This document shows positions 25,854-34,950 of a DNA stretch of 64,000 nt, piece after piece. The stretch spans positions 248,001 to 312,000 of the forward strand of contig LWTK01000074.1 of NCBI GenBank assembly GCA_003326205.1, given 5' to 3'. The notes below the pieces were generated by a model. It ran no database searches. It saw only the letters and a program-made list of their open reading frames with translations, and had not been told where the DNA came from. How positions within the stretch are numbered: the stretch's first letter is position 1; every line of letters begins with the position of its first letter. The stretch comes from Nostoc sp. ATCC 43529. GTDB lineage: Bacteria > Cyanobacteriota > Cyanobacteriia > Cyanobacteriales > Nostocaceae. Position numbers and translations under genes: made by a program.

Positions 25854-26050
25854 CTGTATGTAAAAGTAAAGCGTGTAAATACGGTTGTGATCCTGCTACA
25901 TCGTAGTATTAAAATGCGAACAGTTTTACTGATTTTTTGGGTTTTTAAAACTGTAATCAGACATTTTAAGGTTTAACTACAGGAAATATCGTCATTTTAG
26001 TCTCGGTCAAATTCACGAAGCAAAATTAGGTGGAGCAAGAGGAGACTTCC

Positions 26051-26602
26051 ATGTATGGATTAGTGAACAAGGCGATTCAAGACATGGTGTGCAGTCGCTT
26101 TAGCAAAGAAACGTGGAAAGTAATTAAGCACAAAGCAGAGGTGGACGTAGATGTTTTCATCAGTATGGAAGGCTATCCTGATGACATCACCCATAGACTA
26201 GTAAAAGCTGCTAGTGATGTTTTGGGTTTATCTCCCACAGAAATTATGCAAGCCTTTGGGGAATTCTGGGTTCAGTACACAGCCGAAGAAGGCTATGGCG
26301 AAATGATGGATATGAGTGGAGATACACTACCTGAGTTTTTAGAAAATCTCGACAATCTTCATGCTCGTGTAGGAGTTAGTTTTCCCAAACTCCAGCCTCC
26401 ATCATTTGAGTGTACTGATATGGCGGAAAATTCTCTCAACTTACACTATCGCTCTGATAGAGAAGGGTTGACGCCGATGATTCTTGGTTTAGTCAAGGGA
26501 TTGGGAACTAGGTTTGATACACAAGTTCATATTACCCAAACCCAGAGTCGAGATGAAGGTGGCGAACACGATGAATTTTTAGTGATTTATAAACCAAATT
26601 GA
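26051..26602 (+). CDS. H-NOX heme-based gas sensor
   Basis: A 183-residue H-NOX (HNOB) domain protein that binds heme and senses nitric oxide, and in some species oxygen. H104 (NLHARVG) is the proximal heme ligand, and the HYRSDREG segment carries the Y-x-S-x-R motif that holds the heme propionates. It begins MYGLVNKAIQDM like the structurally known Nostoc H-NOX. The ATG at 26051 is preceded by GAGGAGA; a GTG at 26030 is less likely. The cognate kinase follows after 18 bases. Confidence 0.95.
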   Translation: MYGLVNKAIQDMVCSRFSKETWKVIKHKAEVDVDVFISMEGYPDDITHRLVKAASDVLGLSPTEIMQAFGEFWVQYTAEEGYGEMMDMSGDTLPEFLENLDNLHARVGVSFPKLQPPSFECTDMAENSLNLHYRSDREGLTPMILGLVKGLGTRFDTQVHITQTQSRDEGGEHDEFLVIYKPN

Positions 26603-26620
26603 CCGCAGGACAGCACGAGT

Positions 26621-28102
26621 ATGGCTCCTCCTTACCTTACGCTTTCACCAGAGTTACTGGCGAAAGCTTTTCCTTTCCATTTTGTATTTAACCGCGATCG
26701 CAAAATTGTACAAGCTGGCGATGTTTTAGAACGTATTAGTCCAGAACCACTAGTTGGTAAATTGATTGAGCAGCATTTCCAAATCAATCGTCCAAAAATT
26801 TTGGTCGATTTTGATTCTATTAGTAAACAGTCTCGTGCCCTGTTTATCTTAGAATTTCTCCACAATCGGATGCAGCTCAAAGGTCAGATGATGTATCACC
26901 CAGAGCAGGAGGTGATATTTTTTTTAGGTTCTCCCTGGATTACAGATACAACTAGTCTTGCTCCTTTGGGTATCAAGCTTAAAGACTTTGCAATTCACGA
27001 CCCAATTGTTGATTTTCTGTTTTTGTTACAAGCGCAGAACACTGCTTTGGCCGATGCCAAAAAGTTAACAGGTGAACTGAAACAACAAAGAACGCAACTA
27101 CGCAGTGCCCTACAAATTAAAGAAAATCTTGCGGAAATTGCTGAGGCTCAAGCTAAAAAATTGGAAAATTCCCTCAAGGAACTCCAGCAAACTCAAGCCC
27201 AATTAGTTCAAGCTGAGAAAATGTCTAGTTTAGGACAATTAGTTGCGGGAGTTGCTCACGAAATTAATAATCCTGTTAACTTTATTTACGGTAATATAAA
27301 ATTCGTAAAAGATTATACGGAATCTTTGCTGAAGCTGGTACATCTTTACCAGCAATTTTATGCCAATCCCACGCCAGAAATTCAAAAATATATTGATAAA
27401 ATTGAGTTAGATTTTTTACGAGAAGATTTGCCCAAAATCCTCGATTCAATAGAATTAGGAGCCGAAAGAATATCAGAAATTGTGTTGTCTCTGAGGAATT
27501 TCTCGCGCCTTGATGAAGCGGAGAAAAAAAGTGTTGATATTCACCAAGGACTGGATAGCACTTTGCTGATTTTACAAAATCGCTTCAAGAGCAGCGTCGA
27601 TCATCCTGGTATCAAAATAGTTAAAAATTACGGAAATTTGCCTTTGGTAGATTGCTATCCCGGTCAACTAAATCAGGTGTTCATGAATATTATTAGTAAT
27701 GCTGTTGATGCTCTCGATCACCATAACAGTAAACGAAGAATTGCAGAAATTCATGCTCATCCTAATATTATTACAATTACTACAGAAGTAATTGGAACTA
27801 ACTGTAAGATCCGAATTGCTGATAATGGCTCAGGGATACCAGCAGCAGTCAAAGAACGACTATTCGATCCATTTTTCACAACTAAGCCTGTTGGAAAAGG
27901 TACAGGGTTGGGTTTATCAATTAGCTATCAAATTGTGGTTGAAAAACATGGAGGAACGCTCAAATGTATATCAGAGCCAGGACAAGGAACTGAGTTTTGG
28001 ATTGAAATTCCTCTATCGGTGAAAAAGCAAGCAGTTCACGCAGAATTCAGAATTCAGAATTCAGAATTCAGAATTCAGAATTCAGAAGCAATACAGGTTT
28101 GA
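26621..28102 (+). CDS. H-NOX-associated (HNOBA) sensor histidine kinase
   Basis: A 493-residue kinase. Residues 1-135 are the HNOBA domain known from soluble guanylate cyclases (FPFHFVFNRDRKIVQAG; GQMMYHPEQEVIFFLGSPWI). A coiled coil (140-200) leads to the phospho-acceptor H213 (AGVAHEINNP). The ATPase has its N box (NIISNAVDAL), G1 (DNGSGIP) and G2 (GKGTGLGLSI). No membrane helix, so the pair is cytoplasmic. No response regulator is adjacent. The last 14 residues are translated from a heptad repeat, an accretion rather than part of the fold. Confidence 0.93.
   Translation: MAPPYLTLSPELLAKAFPFHFVFNRDRKIVQAGDVLERISPEPLVGKLIEQHFQINRPKILVDFDSISKQSRALFILEFLHNRMQLKGQMMYHPEQEVIFFLGSPWITDTTSLAPLGIKLKDFAIHDPIVDFLFLLQAQNTALADAKKLTGELKQQRTQLRSALQIKENLAEIAEAQAKKLENSLKELQQTQAQLVQAEKMSSLGQLVAGVAHEINNPVNFIYGNIKFVKDYTESLLKLVHLYQQFYANPTPEIQKYIDKIELDFLREDLPKILDSIELGAERISEIVLSLRNFSRLDEAEKKSVDIHQGLDSTLLILQNRFKSSVDHPGIKIVKNYGNLPLVDCYPGQLNQVFMNIISNAVDALDHHNSKRRIAEIHAHPNIITITTEVIGTNCKIRIADNGSGIPAAVKERLFDPFFTTKPVGKGTGLGLSISYQIVVEKHGGTLKCISEPGQGTEFWIEIPLSVKKQAVHAEFRIQNSEFRIQNSEAIQV
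28042..28083 (+). repeat. AGAATTC heptad array at the 3' end of the kinase gene
   Basis: Six exact AGAATTC copies. Because 7 is not a multiple of 3, the array reads through all three frames and yields the repeated EFRIQNS peptide at the kinase C terminus before the stop at 28102. Confidence 0.92.
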
Positions 28103-28432
28103 TGCCTAGCTACTAAACCTATTTTTAATATCTAATTATTTTTTAGATATATTAAAATTATCATTTCATTTTTGAATTTTCTCAATTTTAGATAAATTCC
28201 GCTTCTGGATGCAAATTGCTATAGGTGGTGCTTTGGTAGCGTTGGCTTCAGCAGGAGTTGGCGATCGCCAGATAAAAACAGCTGGCAATTACTGATTGCT
28301 AAGCCTTGATTATCTGTAGCAAGTTACACTCATGGTATTGTAAAAACGGTGCATCAGATTACTGAGTTATGGGTTATGATTTATGAGTTTTATTCCTAAC
28401 TTTTAATTCCTAACTTTTCACCTATAGCGATC
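28103..28432. other. Intergenic region before ftsW
   Basis: This 330-base gap holds A/T-rich sequence, a GGCGATCGCC site at 28260 and weak TTATGGG/TTATGAT heptads at 28366-28390. A short open stretch at 28209-28290 (MQIAIGGALVALASAGVGDRQ) looks like a hydrophobic remnant but has no support as a gene. A promoter for ftsW is probably here but I cannot place it. Confidence 0.3.
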
Positions 28433-29635
28433 GTGAATCTACGCCACCTGATTCCATTTTTTGATAATTCCGTCTCCAACTGGGCATTAGAAGCGCGGTT
28501 GTTGCGCTGGCTAACATTCATTTGGCTGTTCGTCGGCTTGATTATGCTATTTTCAGCATCCTATCCCGTCGCGGATGCGCGTCATGATGATGGATTGTAC
28601 TACTTTAAACGACAGCTACTTTGGGTCTTAGTTGCCTTATTCGGATTCAATACTATTGTTAACTCGCCATTGCAGAAAATTTTGGGACAATCCCATTGGT
28701 TTTTGTTGGTGTTTTTGACGTTAATTTTTGTGACACTGATCCCAGGATTAGGAAAAAAAGCTTTTGATGCAGCACGTTGGATAGCGATTGGGCCAATTCC
28801 CATTCAGCCTTCGGAATTGATTAAACCCTTTCTGGTGCTGCAAAGTGCGCGGCTTTTTGGTAATTGGGAACGAATTGGTTGGCGGGTTCGCTGCGGTTGG
28901 CTGGTTATTTTTGGTCTGGTACTTTTAGGAATTCTTGCCCAGCCTAATTTAAGTACAACAGCGCTTTGTGGTATGACTATTTGGCTAATTGCCTTGGCGG
29001 GTGGGTTACCTTACAAGTATTTGGGAGGGACAGCGATCGGTGGGGTGATGTTGGCGCTACTGAGTATTAGCATCAAAGAGTATCAGCGTAGGCGGGTGAT
29101 GTCGTTCCTCAATCCTTGGGCGGATGCTACAGGAGATGGTTACCAGTTGGTGCAGAGTCTACTAGCTGTTGGTTCTGGTAGAACTTGGGGAGCCGGATTT
29201 GGGCTTTCCCAACAAAAGCTATTTTATTTACCAATTCAGGACACCGATTTTATTTTTGCTGTGTTCGCTGAAGAGTTTGGTTTTGTTGGCAGTATGGTGC
29301 TGTTGGCACTTTTAGCGATATTTGCGACTCTGGGATTAGTCGTGGCGTTGAAGGCGAAAAATTCAGTGCATCGATTGGTGGCGATCGGTGTGACGATTTT
29401 GATGGTAGGACAATCTTTGCTGCACATTGGTGTTGCTACAGGATCTCTACCAACTACTGGGTTACCCTTGCCGTTGTTTAGTTACGGTGGTAATTCCATG
29501 ATTGCCAGCTTGATTGCTGCTGCATTGCTGATTCGGGTTGCACGCGAAAGTAGCGAAGCCGAAGTAGTACCGTTGCGAAAACCACTGTTGTCAAATGGGC
29601 AAAGACCCCGAACTTTTCATAAAACCAGGAATTGA
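28433..29635 (+). CDS. ftsW: Peptidoglycan glycosyltransferase FtsW (SEDS family)
   Basis: A 400-residue polytopic membrane protein with about ten helices. SEDS enzymes polymerise lipid II; FtsW acts at the division septum. Signature regions are IGPIPIQPSELIKPFLVL, the loop LSTTALCGMTIWLIALAGG, DTDFIFAVFAEEFGFVG and TGLPLPLFSYGGNSMIASLIA. It starts with GTG. RodA is the alternative, but the whole sequence resembles cyanobacterial FtsW as I remember it. Stand-alone gene. Confidence 0.88.
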   Translation: MNLRHLIPFFDNSVSNWALEARLLRWLTFIWLFVGLIMLFSASYPVADARHDDGLYYFKRQLLWVLVALFGFNTIVNSPLQKILGQSHWFLLVFLTLIFVTLIPGLGKKAFDAARWIAIGPIPIQPSELIKPFLVLQSARLFGNWERIGWRVRCGWLVIFGLVLLGILAQPNLSTTALCGMTIWLIALAGGLPYKYLGGTAIGGVMLALLSISIKEYQRRRVMSFLNPWADATGDGYQLVQSLLAVGSGRTWGAGFGLSQQKLFYLPIQDTDFIFAVFAEEFGFVGSMVLLALLAIFATLGLVVALKAKNSVHRLVAIGVTILMVGQSLLHIGVATGSLPTTGLPLPLFSYGGNSMIASLIAAALLIRVARESSEAEVVPLRKPLLSNGQRPRTFHKTRN

Positions 29636-29993
29636 GCTAGTAAACACCCCAGGTATCGTCACTTCAAAATCAAGCTCAACTCCAACTCCTGTCGTGGGTG
29701 TCAGTCAACGGGAGCATCCTAGCAAAAAGTCGCGTTTACTGCTGTTTGCAAGTTATGGGGAGGGTAGAAATTCTGCTAACTCGCAATGTAATCCTTGCAA
29801 TCATGAATTGCTTTCCACCGCTTGTTATTTCTGCAATTTTCTCCCACAAACAAAAATCAAGAATCAGTTAAACCTGTTAAAGGGTTTATGGAAGCGATCG
29901 CAATTGTCCAGTGTGGCTTTAGTCAGTCCTGAGTGCTGAGCAAGAATTTCCTCCTCTGCTGCCTTAATGATAAGTCTTTCACCGGACACGATA
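29636..29993. other. Intergenic region between ftsW and the convergent NADH dehydrogenase gene
   Basis: A 358-base gap. A plus-strand frame crosses it (29595-29939) but its composition and start within ftsW are unconvincing. CGGGAGCATCCTA at 29709 resembles the end of the element at 33506, possibly a degraded copy. No terminator could be defined. Confidence 0.3.
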
Positions 29994-31373
29994 TTATGCA
30001 CGCTTTTGTAGCTGAGTCAGAGGGAGGACTTTCTGGTCATCTAGGTAATGACTGCTATTGTTAGTTAAAGTTTTTGCTTCTGTAAAAGCTTCTCGACCTG
30101 TTATCAATCTAGAGCGACGATTACGAGTAATATAGTTCCACGCCCACTGAAATACTACTAGTAATTTAGTGTCAAACTCGATTAAGAAGTAGATGTGAAC
30201 TACTAGCCAAAATACCCAAGCCAGGAAACCTGTGAGTTTGATGAAGCCTAAATCTACAACAGCTAAATTTTGCCCAATCATTGCCAAACTACCCACATGG
30301 TTGTAATGAAATTGTGGTAAAGTCTGACCTTTAAGCCGTCTTTGAATGAGTCTAGCTACATACTCTCCTTGTTGTTTGGCTACGGGTGCAACACCAGGTA
30401 AGGGTTTAAGATCTTGATGGGAGAAGTTGGCTAAATCTCCAATTACAAAAATGTTTTTATAACCCCTGATAGTCAAGTCCGGTTCTACAATCACACGTCC
30501 GGCGTGGTCGCATTCTACATCAGTACGTTCTGCTAGGATTTGACCCATTGGGGAACCTTTTACACCTGCTGCCCACAATATAGTTTGTGAGGGAATTTCT
30601 TTAACTTCACTGCCTTGCTTGAAAGTAACGATGTTATTTTCAATATTTGTCACTCTGGTGTTAGTGTGAATAATTACGCCCAATTTCTGTAAAGATTCTG
30701 CTGCTTCTTGGGATAAATCTGGCGCCATGTGTGGGAGGATGCGATCGCTCCCTTGCAATAGTAAAATTTTTGTTTCTGAAGTGTCGATGTTGCGAAAATC
30801 TTCTTTGAGGGTTTTGTATGCTAACTCGGCGATCGCACCTGCTAATTCTACACCGGTAGCCCCACCACCGACAATCACAAAAGTCAACCAAGCACGGCGT
30901 TTTTCAGGATCGGTTTCTTTTTCTGCTGCTTCAAATGCACCAAATATCCGGCGACGCATTTCTATCGCATCTTCAACAGTTTTCAAGCCAGGAGCAAAGT
31001 CTTTCCAGTTATCTTTACCAAAATAGGAATGGTTAGCACCTGTAGCAACAATTAATGTATCGTAAGGTACTACTCGATCGCCCATTATCACTTGTTGTGC
31101 TTTTGGATCGATGTCATTTACTTCTCCCAGCAACACTTGTGTATTCTTGCTTTTGCTGAATACAGCTCGCAATGGTGAGGAAATGTCACCTGGTGATAGC
31201 GTACCTGTAGCTACTTGATATAAAAGTGGCTGAAATAGGTGGAAGTTACGTTTATCAATGAGAGTAACGTTTACATTCGCTTTTGCAAGATGTTTTGCTG
31301 TATATAGTCCACCAAAGCCACCACCAACGATTACAACCTGATGTAGTGCATTATTGTCAAGTGAAGCTGCCAT
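29994..31373 (-). CDS. Type II NAD(P)H dehydrogenase (NDH-2)
   Basis: A 459-residue flavoprotein. Two dinucleotide folds are visible: FAD-binding VVIVGGGFGGLYTAKHLA near the N terminus and NADH-binding FVIVGGGATGVELAGAIAELA around residue 165. IFVIGDLAN near 315 is the second FAD contact. The C-terminal region (LTGFLAWVFWLVVHIYFLIEF) is hydrophobic and attaches the enzyme to the membrane. NDH-2 passes electrons from NAD(P)H to quinone without pumping protons and is thought to act in redox sensing in cyanobacteria. Which of the Ndb paralogues it is cannot be decided here. Confidence 0.92.
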   Translation of the reverse strand: MAASLDNNALHQVVIVGGGFGGLYTAKHLAKANVNVTLIDKRNFHLFQPLLYQVATGTLSPGDISSPLRAVFSKSKNTQVLLGEVNDIDPKAQQVIMGDRVVPYDTLIVATGANHSYFGKDNWKDFAPGLKTVEDAIEMRRRIFGAFEAAEKETDPEKRRAWLTFVIVGGGATGVELAGAIAELAYKTLKEDFRNIDTSETKILLLQGSDRILPHMAPDLSQEAAESLQKLGVIIHTNTRVTNIENNIVTFKQGSEVKEIPSQTILWAAGVKGSPMGQILAERTDVECDHAGRVIVEPDLTIRGYKNIFVIGDLANFSHQDLKPLPGVAPVAKQQGEYVARLIQRRLKGQTLPQFHYNHVGSLAMIGQNLAVVDLGFIKLTGFLAWVFWLVVHIYFLIEFDTKLLVVFQWAWNYITRNRRSRLITGREAFTEAKTLTNNSSHYLDDQKVLPLTQLQKRA

Positions 31374-31621
31374 ACAAAATATTTCCTTGTGTTAAGAGAG
31401 TTGTAACTTTTCTTAACAAAGTTGTAACAGTATTATGATGAAAGCTGCCGTTTATTTGGAACAATTTAAAAAATAATAAAAGTAGCGAAAGTTAACTTTA
31501 GTTAGACGGCTGGATGCAGGTACAAAAAAAGCTGAGACTGGAATTAGAACAAAAAATTCAAGGTGTCTCAGAGGATGTTTTAAAAGTAGGGTACTTTTGT
31601 AAGAAAGCTCACAAAGCTTTT

Positions 31622-32440
31622 TTACTTTGTTGTCGAGCCTCGATAAATTCGCTCCATTTGTTCTGGAGAAAGCACCGTCATTGGAAATCCTGTATCTGTA
31701 GAAATAGGGGGTTTGTGAAAAGATTGAAACGCCTGTTGTTGAGTTTTAGCGAAAGGTATTTCGCCATTGCTAGTAAAAGGTAGGCTCGATAATCTCTCAT
31801 CTATCTCGGATGGAGAAAGCTGATTTAGGGGCAAGACATAAGCGTGCTTTTGTGGGTCGTATGCTAAAACTTCTCCTGTCTCGATTTGATAAATCCAAGC
31901 ATAAATACTAATTTGCCCTTGGTGGAGTTTAGAACGAATCACCGGGTAAGTGCGTAAATTTTCGATTTGGGTGAGTACATTCTCAGCAATAATTATTTCT
32001 AATAGATCTTCGCCTTCGTAGTCGCTATAATTGTCTTTTACTAATCGTCGCGTCGCCTCTGCATACTTGAGCCAGTCATGTACAAGCGGCATTTCTACCC
32101 GCAAGCTGTCTAACTTCATTAAGCCTTTCATAGCACCACAATGCGAGTGACCACAAACAATAATTTGTTGAATATCTAATGCTTGAATAGCATATTCAAT
32201 TGTTGCCCCTTCACCGCCATTAGTCGCACCAAATGGTGGAATAATATTGCCTGCATTGCGAATAACAAACAACTCTCCTAATCCAGCTTGTGTAATTAGG
32301 TTTGGATCGATACGCGAATCTGAACAAGTAATAAATAGTACCCTGGGCTTTTGACCATGAGAAAGTTGTTCAAATAGTTCTTCATTAGCTGGAAAGTAAC
32401 TACTTTTGAATTCGCGCAAACCTTTTATCAATTTTTTCAT
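31622..32440 (-). CDS. ccaA: Beta-class carbonic anhydrase (CcaA/IcfA type)
   Basis: A 272-residue beta-carbonic anhydrase interconverting CO2 and bicarbonate. Zinc ligands C39, H98 and C101 and the catalytic pair D41-R43 are all present in TCSDSRIDP and CGHSHCGAMKG. The C-terminal extension of about 70 residues and the overall length match carboxysomal CcaA, which binds CcmM; this supports a carboxysome role, but it is inferred from length. No carboxysome genes are in the window. Confidence 0.9.
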   Translation of the reverse strand: MKKLIKGLREFKSSYFPANEELFEQLSHGQKPRVLFITCSDSRIDPNLITQAGLGELFVIRNAGNIIPPFGATNGGEGATIEYAIQALDIQQIIVCGHSHCGAMKGLMKLDSLRVEMPLVHDWLKYAEATRRLVKDNYSDYEGEDLLEIIIAENVLTQIENLRTYPVIRSKLHQGQISIYAWIYQIETGEVLAYDPQKHAYVLPLNQLSPSEIDERLSSLPFTSNGEIPFAKTQQQAFQSFHKPPISTDTGFPMTVLSPEQMERIYRGSTTK

Positions 32441-32501
32441 AGATGCACCTAAAACAACAAGTAATGCTTGAATATTTTACAAAAAATTTGAATCAAAGAC
32501 C

Positions 32502-32587
32502 GGAGTCCATGGCCAAAGTGAAAGGCTCTTGACGGCATCAAGTTGGCTGTTGTCGTATGGTTCGATTCGCATTTTGCTATGGACTCC
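32502..32587. repeat. 86-base segment closed by a 12-bp inverted repeat (possible structured RNA or small mobile repeat)
   Basis: GGAGTCCATGGC (32502-32513) pairs with GCTATGGACTCC (32576-32587), with one G-T pair. Inside, CTTGA-CGGCA-TCAAG makes a second hairpin. A GGTTCGATTC sequence at 32559 recalls a tRNA T-loop, but no full cloverleaf can be drawn. It lies in the 338-base gap upstream of the carbonic anhydrase gene. Function unknown; the rest of the gap shows nothing. Confidence 0.5.
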
Positions 32588-32778
32588 AGAAGACCTTGGA
32601 GGCTTCTAGGTAATGAAATGTGCTTAGAATTTATTGTACATCGACAAGTTGTTGTTTATTTTTTGGAATTCTCCTAACCTCTTTTTTTGAGATAACTTCA
32701 CCTGGCTCGGATATAAAAGTATGGTTGTTCATAGCGTGAGTATCTTTGATGAGGGAAAAGCACAATAAGTACTAAGAA

Positions 32779-33033
32779 TCAAAGATTTGTATCTTTTTCA
32801 ATATTTAACGTTTGGTAAGTGTATTTTAGTTGCTGCCAAAGTGCTTCAATTTGCTTGTAAGACTCATCAACAGAAAGTTTTCCCGCAGTCTGGAGATTAC
32901 AGATATAGCCTACTCGTTGCGAAAACTCTTGCAGATTAGCATTGAATACCAGATTGTTAGGTGTGAATTCACCTGAATATTGGTAGTGTTGATAAAGAAA
33001 GCTGTGCTTATCTACTTGATAATGGTTATTCAT
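32779..33033 (-). CDS. Small conserved cyanobacterial protein of unknown function
   Basis: An 84-residue soluble protein starting MNNHYQVDKHSFLYQHYQY. The central FTPNNLVFNANLQEFSQRVGYICNLQ and a C-terminal helix SYKQIEALWQQLKYTY look like a compact helical domain. I believe homologues are common in cyanobacteria (possibly the DUF7219 group), but I could not check this. The ATG at 33033 is preferred over one ten codons upstream (33063). It lies upstream of the carbonic anhydrase gene on the same strand, 338 bases away. Confidence 0.65.
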   Translation of the reverse strand: MNNHYQVDKHSFLYQHYQYSGEFTPNNLVFNANLQEFSQRVGYICNLQTAGKLSVDESYKQIEALWQQLKYTYQTLNIEKDTNL

Positions 33034-33364
33034 ATATAGGAATCCGATTTGATTACTGAACATACTTGTGTAGGGAGGGAACAGGCAACAGCAAAGAAGG
33101 CAGGTAAAATGTACTGAGTTTTTTCACGCAATCAAATACGAGTGCGATGGGACTCGTAATGACAACAATAAGTAATGTCATTCAGTCGCAGAGAAAATTT
33201 TCCATCATAGTTTAATAATTTTTCACCTCTATCTAAGAGTAGATCTTTTTTTAGATATACAGAAACCTTAGTAGTTTATCTTCAGTATATGCAATGTATT
33301 TAATACTAATAATTTGATTTATTTGTGAAATTAATAAAACTAATTTATCTAAATAAATACAGTT

Positions 33365-33393
33365 GTAAAGACGTTGCATTGCAACGTCTCTAC
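33365..33393. repeat. Dispersed palindrome, AGAGACGTTGCA type (second copy)
   Basis: GTAAAGACGTTGCA and TGCAACGTCTCTAC form an almost perfect palindrome around 33379, the second copy of the family seen at 16251 and 46241. The surrounding gap (33034-33437) otherwise holds only A/T-rich sequence and a 64-codon frame that contains this palindrome and is not gene-like. Confidence 0.88.
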
Positions 33394-33437
33394 AGGACGG
33401 ATAATTATTGATATTTCGTTGATTTGGATAATTCACA

Positions 33438-34586
33438 TCAGACATAAATTAGTATTAATATGATGAGTTCTCTCATTTCAATACAGAGCAAAATTAAAGG
33501 AAGGGGGGAGCATCCCAAATGTGCAAATTTATTTTTATACGGTATTTTGGCTTCAAACAATAATGAAATAACGAACCGCCAAGGACGCCAAGAGCGCCAA
33601 GGAAAGAGGTTTGTACAGGATTTTTGTGTCAGTCCTGTACCTTTTGACAAAATTGGGATGCTCCCGCCCGAAATATCTTTAGTTGCTAAGTCGAAGGTGG
33701 TTATATTACCGCTTTCTTGCCATTGACGATCGCAAGTTTCTAAATCATACTTAAGTCCTAATGCACTCTGATAGCGGTCTTCAGCATTTTTAGCCATTAA
33801 CTTGCTAACAATTGCAGACAAAATTAGCGGATGATTAGGATTAATTTGGTGTAAAGTTGGTGGTTGTTTAGCAATGTGAGCGTGAACCAACTCCATCGGG
33901 TCAGTGTTAGTGAAGGGTAACTGTCCAGTCAGAAGTTCAAAAAAGGTGATACCTAAAGAATAAAAATCGCTGCGGTAATCAATACCACGGTTCATTCTGC
34001 CTGTTTGTTCTGGTGATATGTAAGCTAGTGTTCCTTCTAAGACGTTAGGATTTTTCAAGTCTTGGATTTCTCTTGGCACAAGAGTCGCAATACTGAAGTC
34101 GATGATTTTGACTTCCAGAGTACTCAGATTAATTAGAATATTGGCGGGTTTGATATCTTTATGGATAATGCGGCTGCGGTGTAGTTCTTCTAAGCTAGAT
34201 GCGATCGCTATGGCAATATGAAAAAATTCTTTTAATGTAATCCCATGCTGTAATTTATTCTGCCGTACCCAGTCTTTGAGCGATATCCCGCCAAAGTCCT
34301 CCATGATTAAGGCATAGCCACTACCATAGTTTTCTAAGCACAGAGGTTGAACTATTCCTGGTAAGTTGAGATTTTTGGTAATTGTATACTGATTGCGGAA
34401 TTGAGCAATTTCGCTGAAGGTGGGGGACTCATTTCGTATCAGTTTAATGACCACAGGTGTTTGGTCTTGCTCTTTAACACCACGATAAACTAGTGTTTTG
34501 CTGCCACAATAAATTTGTTTTAAAATGCGATATCCGGCAAGAGAGTATATTTTATCAGATAAAACTAACATTGCAGCAGGGTTCAC
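33438..34586 (-). pseudogene. Truncated serine/threonine kinase (N-terminal part of a large HstK-type kinase)
   Basis: Residues 1-285 are a Hanks-type kinase: IHKDIKPANILI catalytic loop, IIDFSIA (DFS replacing DFG), GTLAYISPEQTGRMNRGIDYRSDFYSLG activation and substrate-binding region. In cyanobacteria this exact type normally continues into an ATPase-GAF-histidine kinase of about 1800 residues. Here homology stops at ATKDIS (about residue 305), precisely where a small inverted-repeat element begins; the last 75 residues are read from that element and the DNA beyond. The missing domains do not resume downstream. The kinase domain may still fold, but as a gene it is a remnant. Confidence 0.75.
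33506..33665. mobile_element. Small inverted-repeat element with GGGAGCATCCCAA ends
   Basis: GGGAGCATCCCAA (33506-33518) and TTGGGATGCTCCC (33653-33665) bound 160 bases. Inside are a CCAAGGACGCCAAGAGCGCC stretch and a hairpin with arms GTACAGGA and TCCTGTAC. No transposase. It marks the break point of the kinase gene on the minus strand. Confidence 0.75.
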
Positions 34587-34838
34587 AATATTTTTACTGT
34601 GCTTAGTATTCCCTTTAATTTTCCTTATTTAACGTCAACAGTCGTTTTTAGCCAATTTGCTCGATCTGCTTTATTTGAGGCAAAACTTGATACCGTTTCA
34701 CTTTAAGGTTGATACATTTAGGCAAGCAGGGGAGCAGAGGGGAAAGAATTTTTATCAGGATTTTAGTGAAATGGTATGACCGATATACCTCTAGCACTCA
34801 CCGCACATATCATATTTCGTTGCCGATATTGGACTTTG

Positions 34839-34950
34839 GGCGTTGCTGATTGAAAGTATGAATTAGTCTCACGCAAAGACGCAAAGGAGCAAAGAATTGT
34901 TGTTTTGTTATGTTGAAAAATGTCAATTCATACTCTGATTCAGCAACGCC
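34839..34950. mobile_element. 112-bp non-autonomous element with 8-bp target duplication
   Basis: GGCGTTGCTGA at the left and TCAGCAACGCC at the right start imperfect inverted ends of about 27 bases, both continuing into AGTATGAATT or its complement. The element is flanked by the direct repeat GGACTTTG (34831-34838 and 34951-34958), a target-site duplication. Between the ends is only a short A/T-rich core. It looks like a deletion derivative of an insertion sequence, with no transposase. Confidence 0.85.

Noticed and set aside
29595..29939. 114-codon frame overlapping the end of ftsW
   Set aside because: It starts within ftsW, has biased, non-domain composition and no ribosome-binding site.
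32502..32590. Possible tRNA gene
   Set aside because: A 7-bp acceptor-like stem, a GCC/GGC D-arm and GGTTCGATTC are present, but the T-stem does not pair, the anticodon loop lacks U33, and eight extra bases separate the T-arm from the acceptor. The simple 12-bp hairpin explains the ends better.
33251..33445. 64-codon minus-strand frame
   Set aside because: It contains the AGAGACG palindrome as coding sequence and has no recognisable features.
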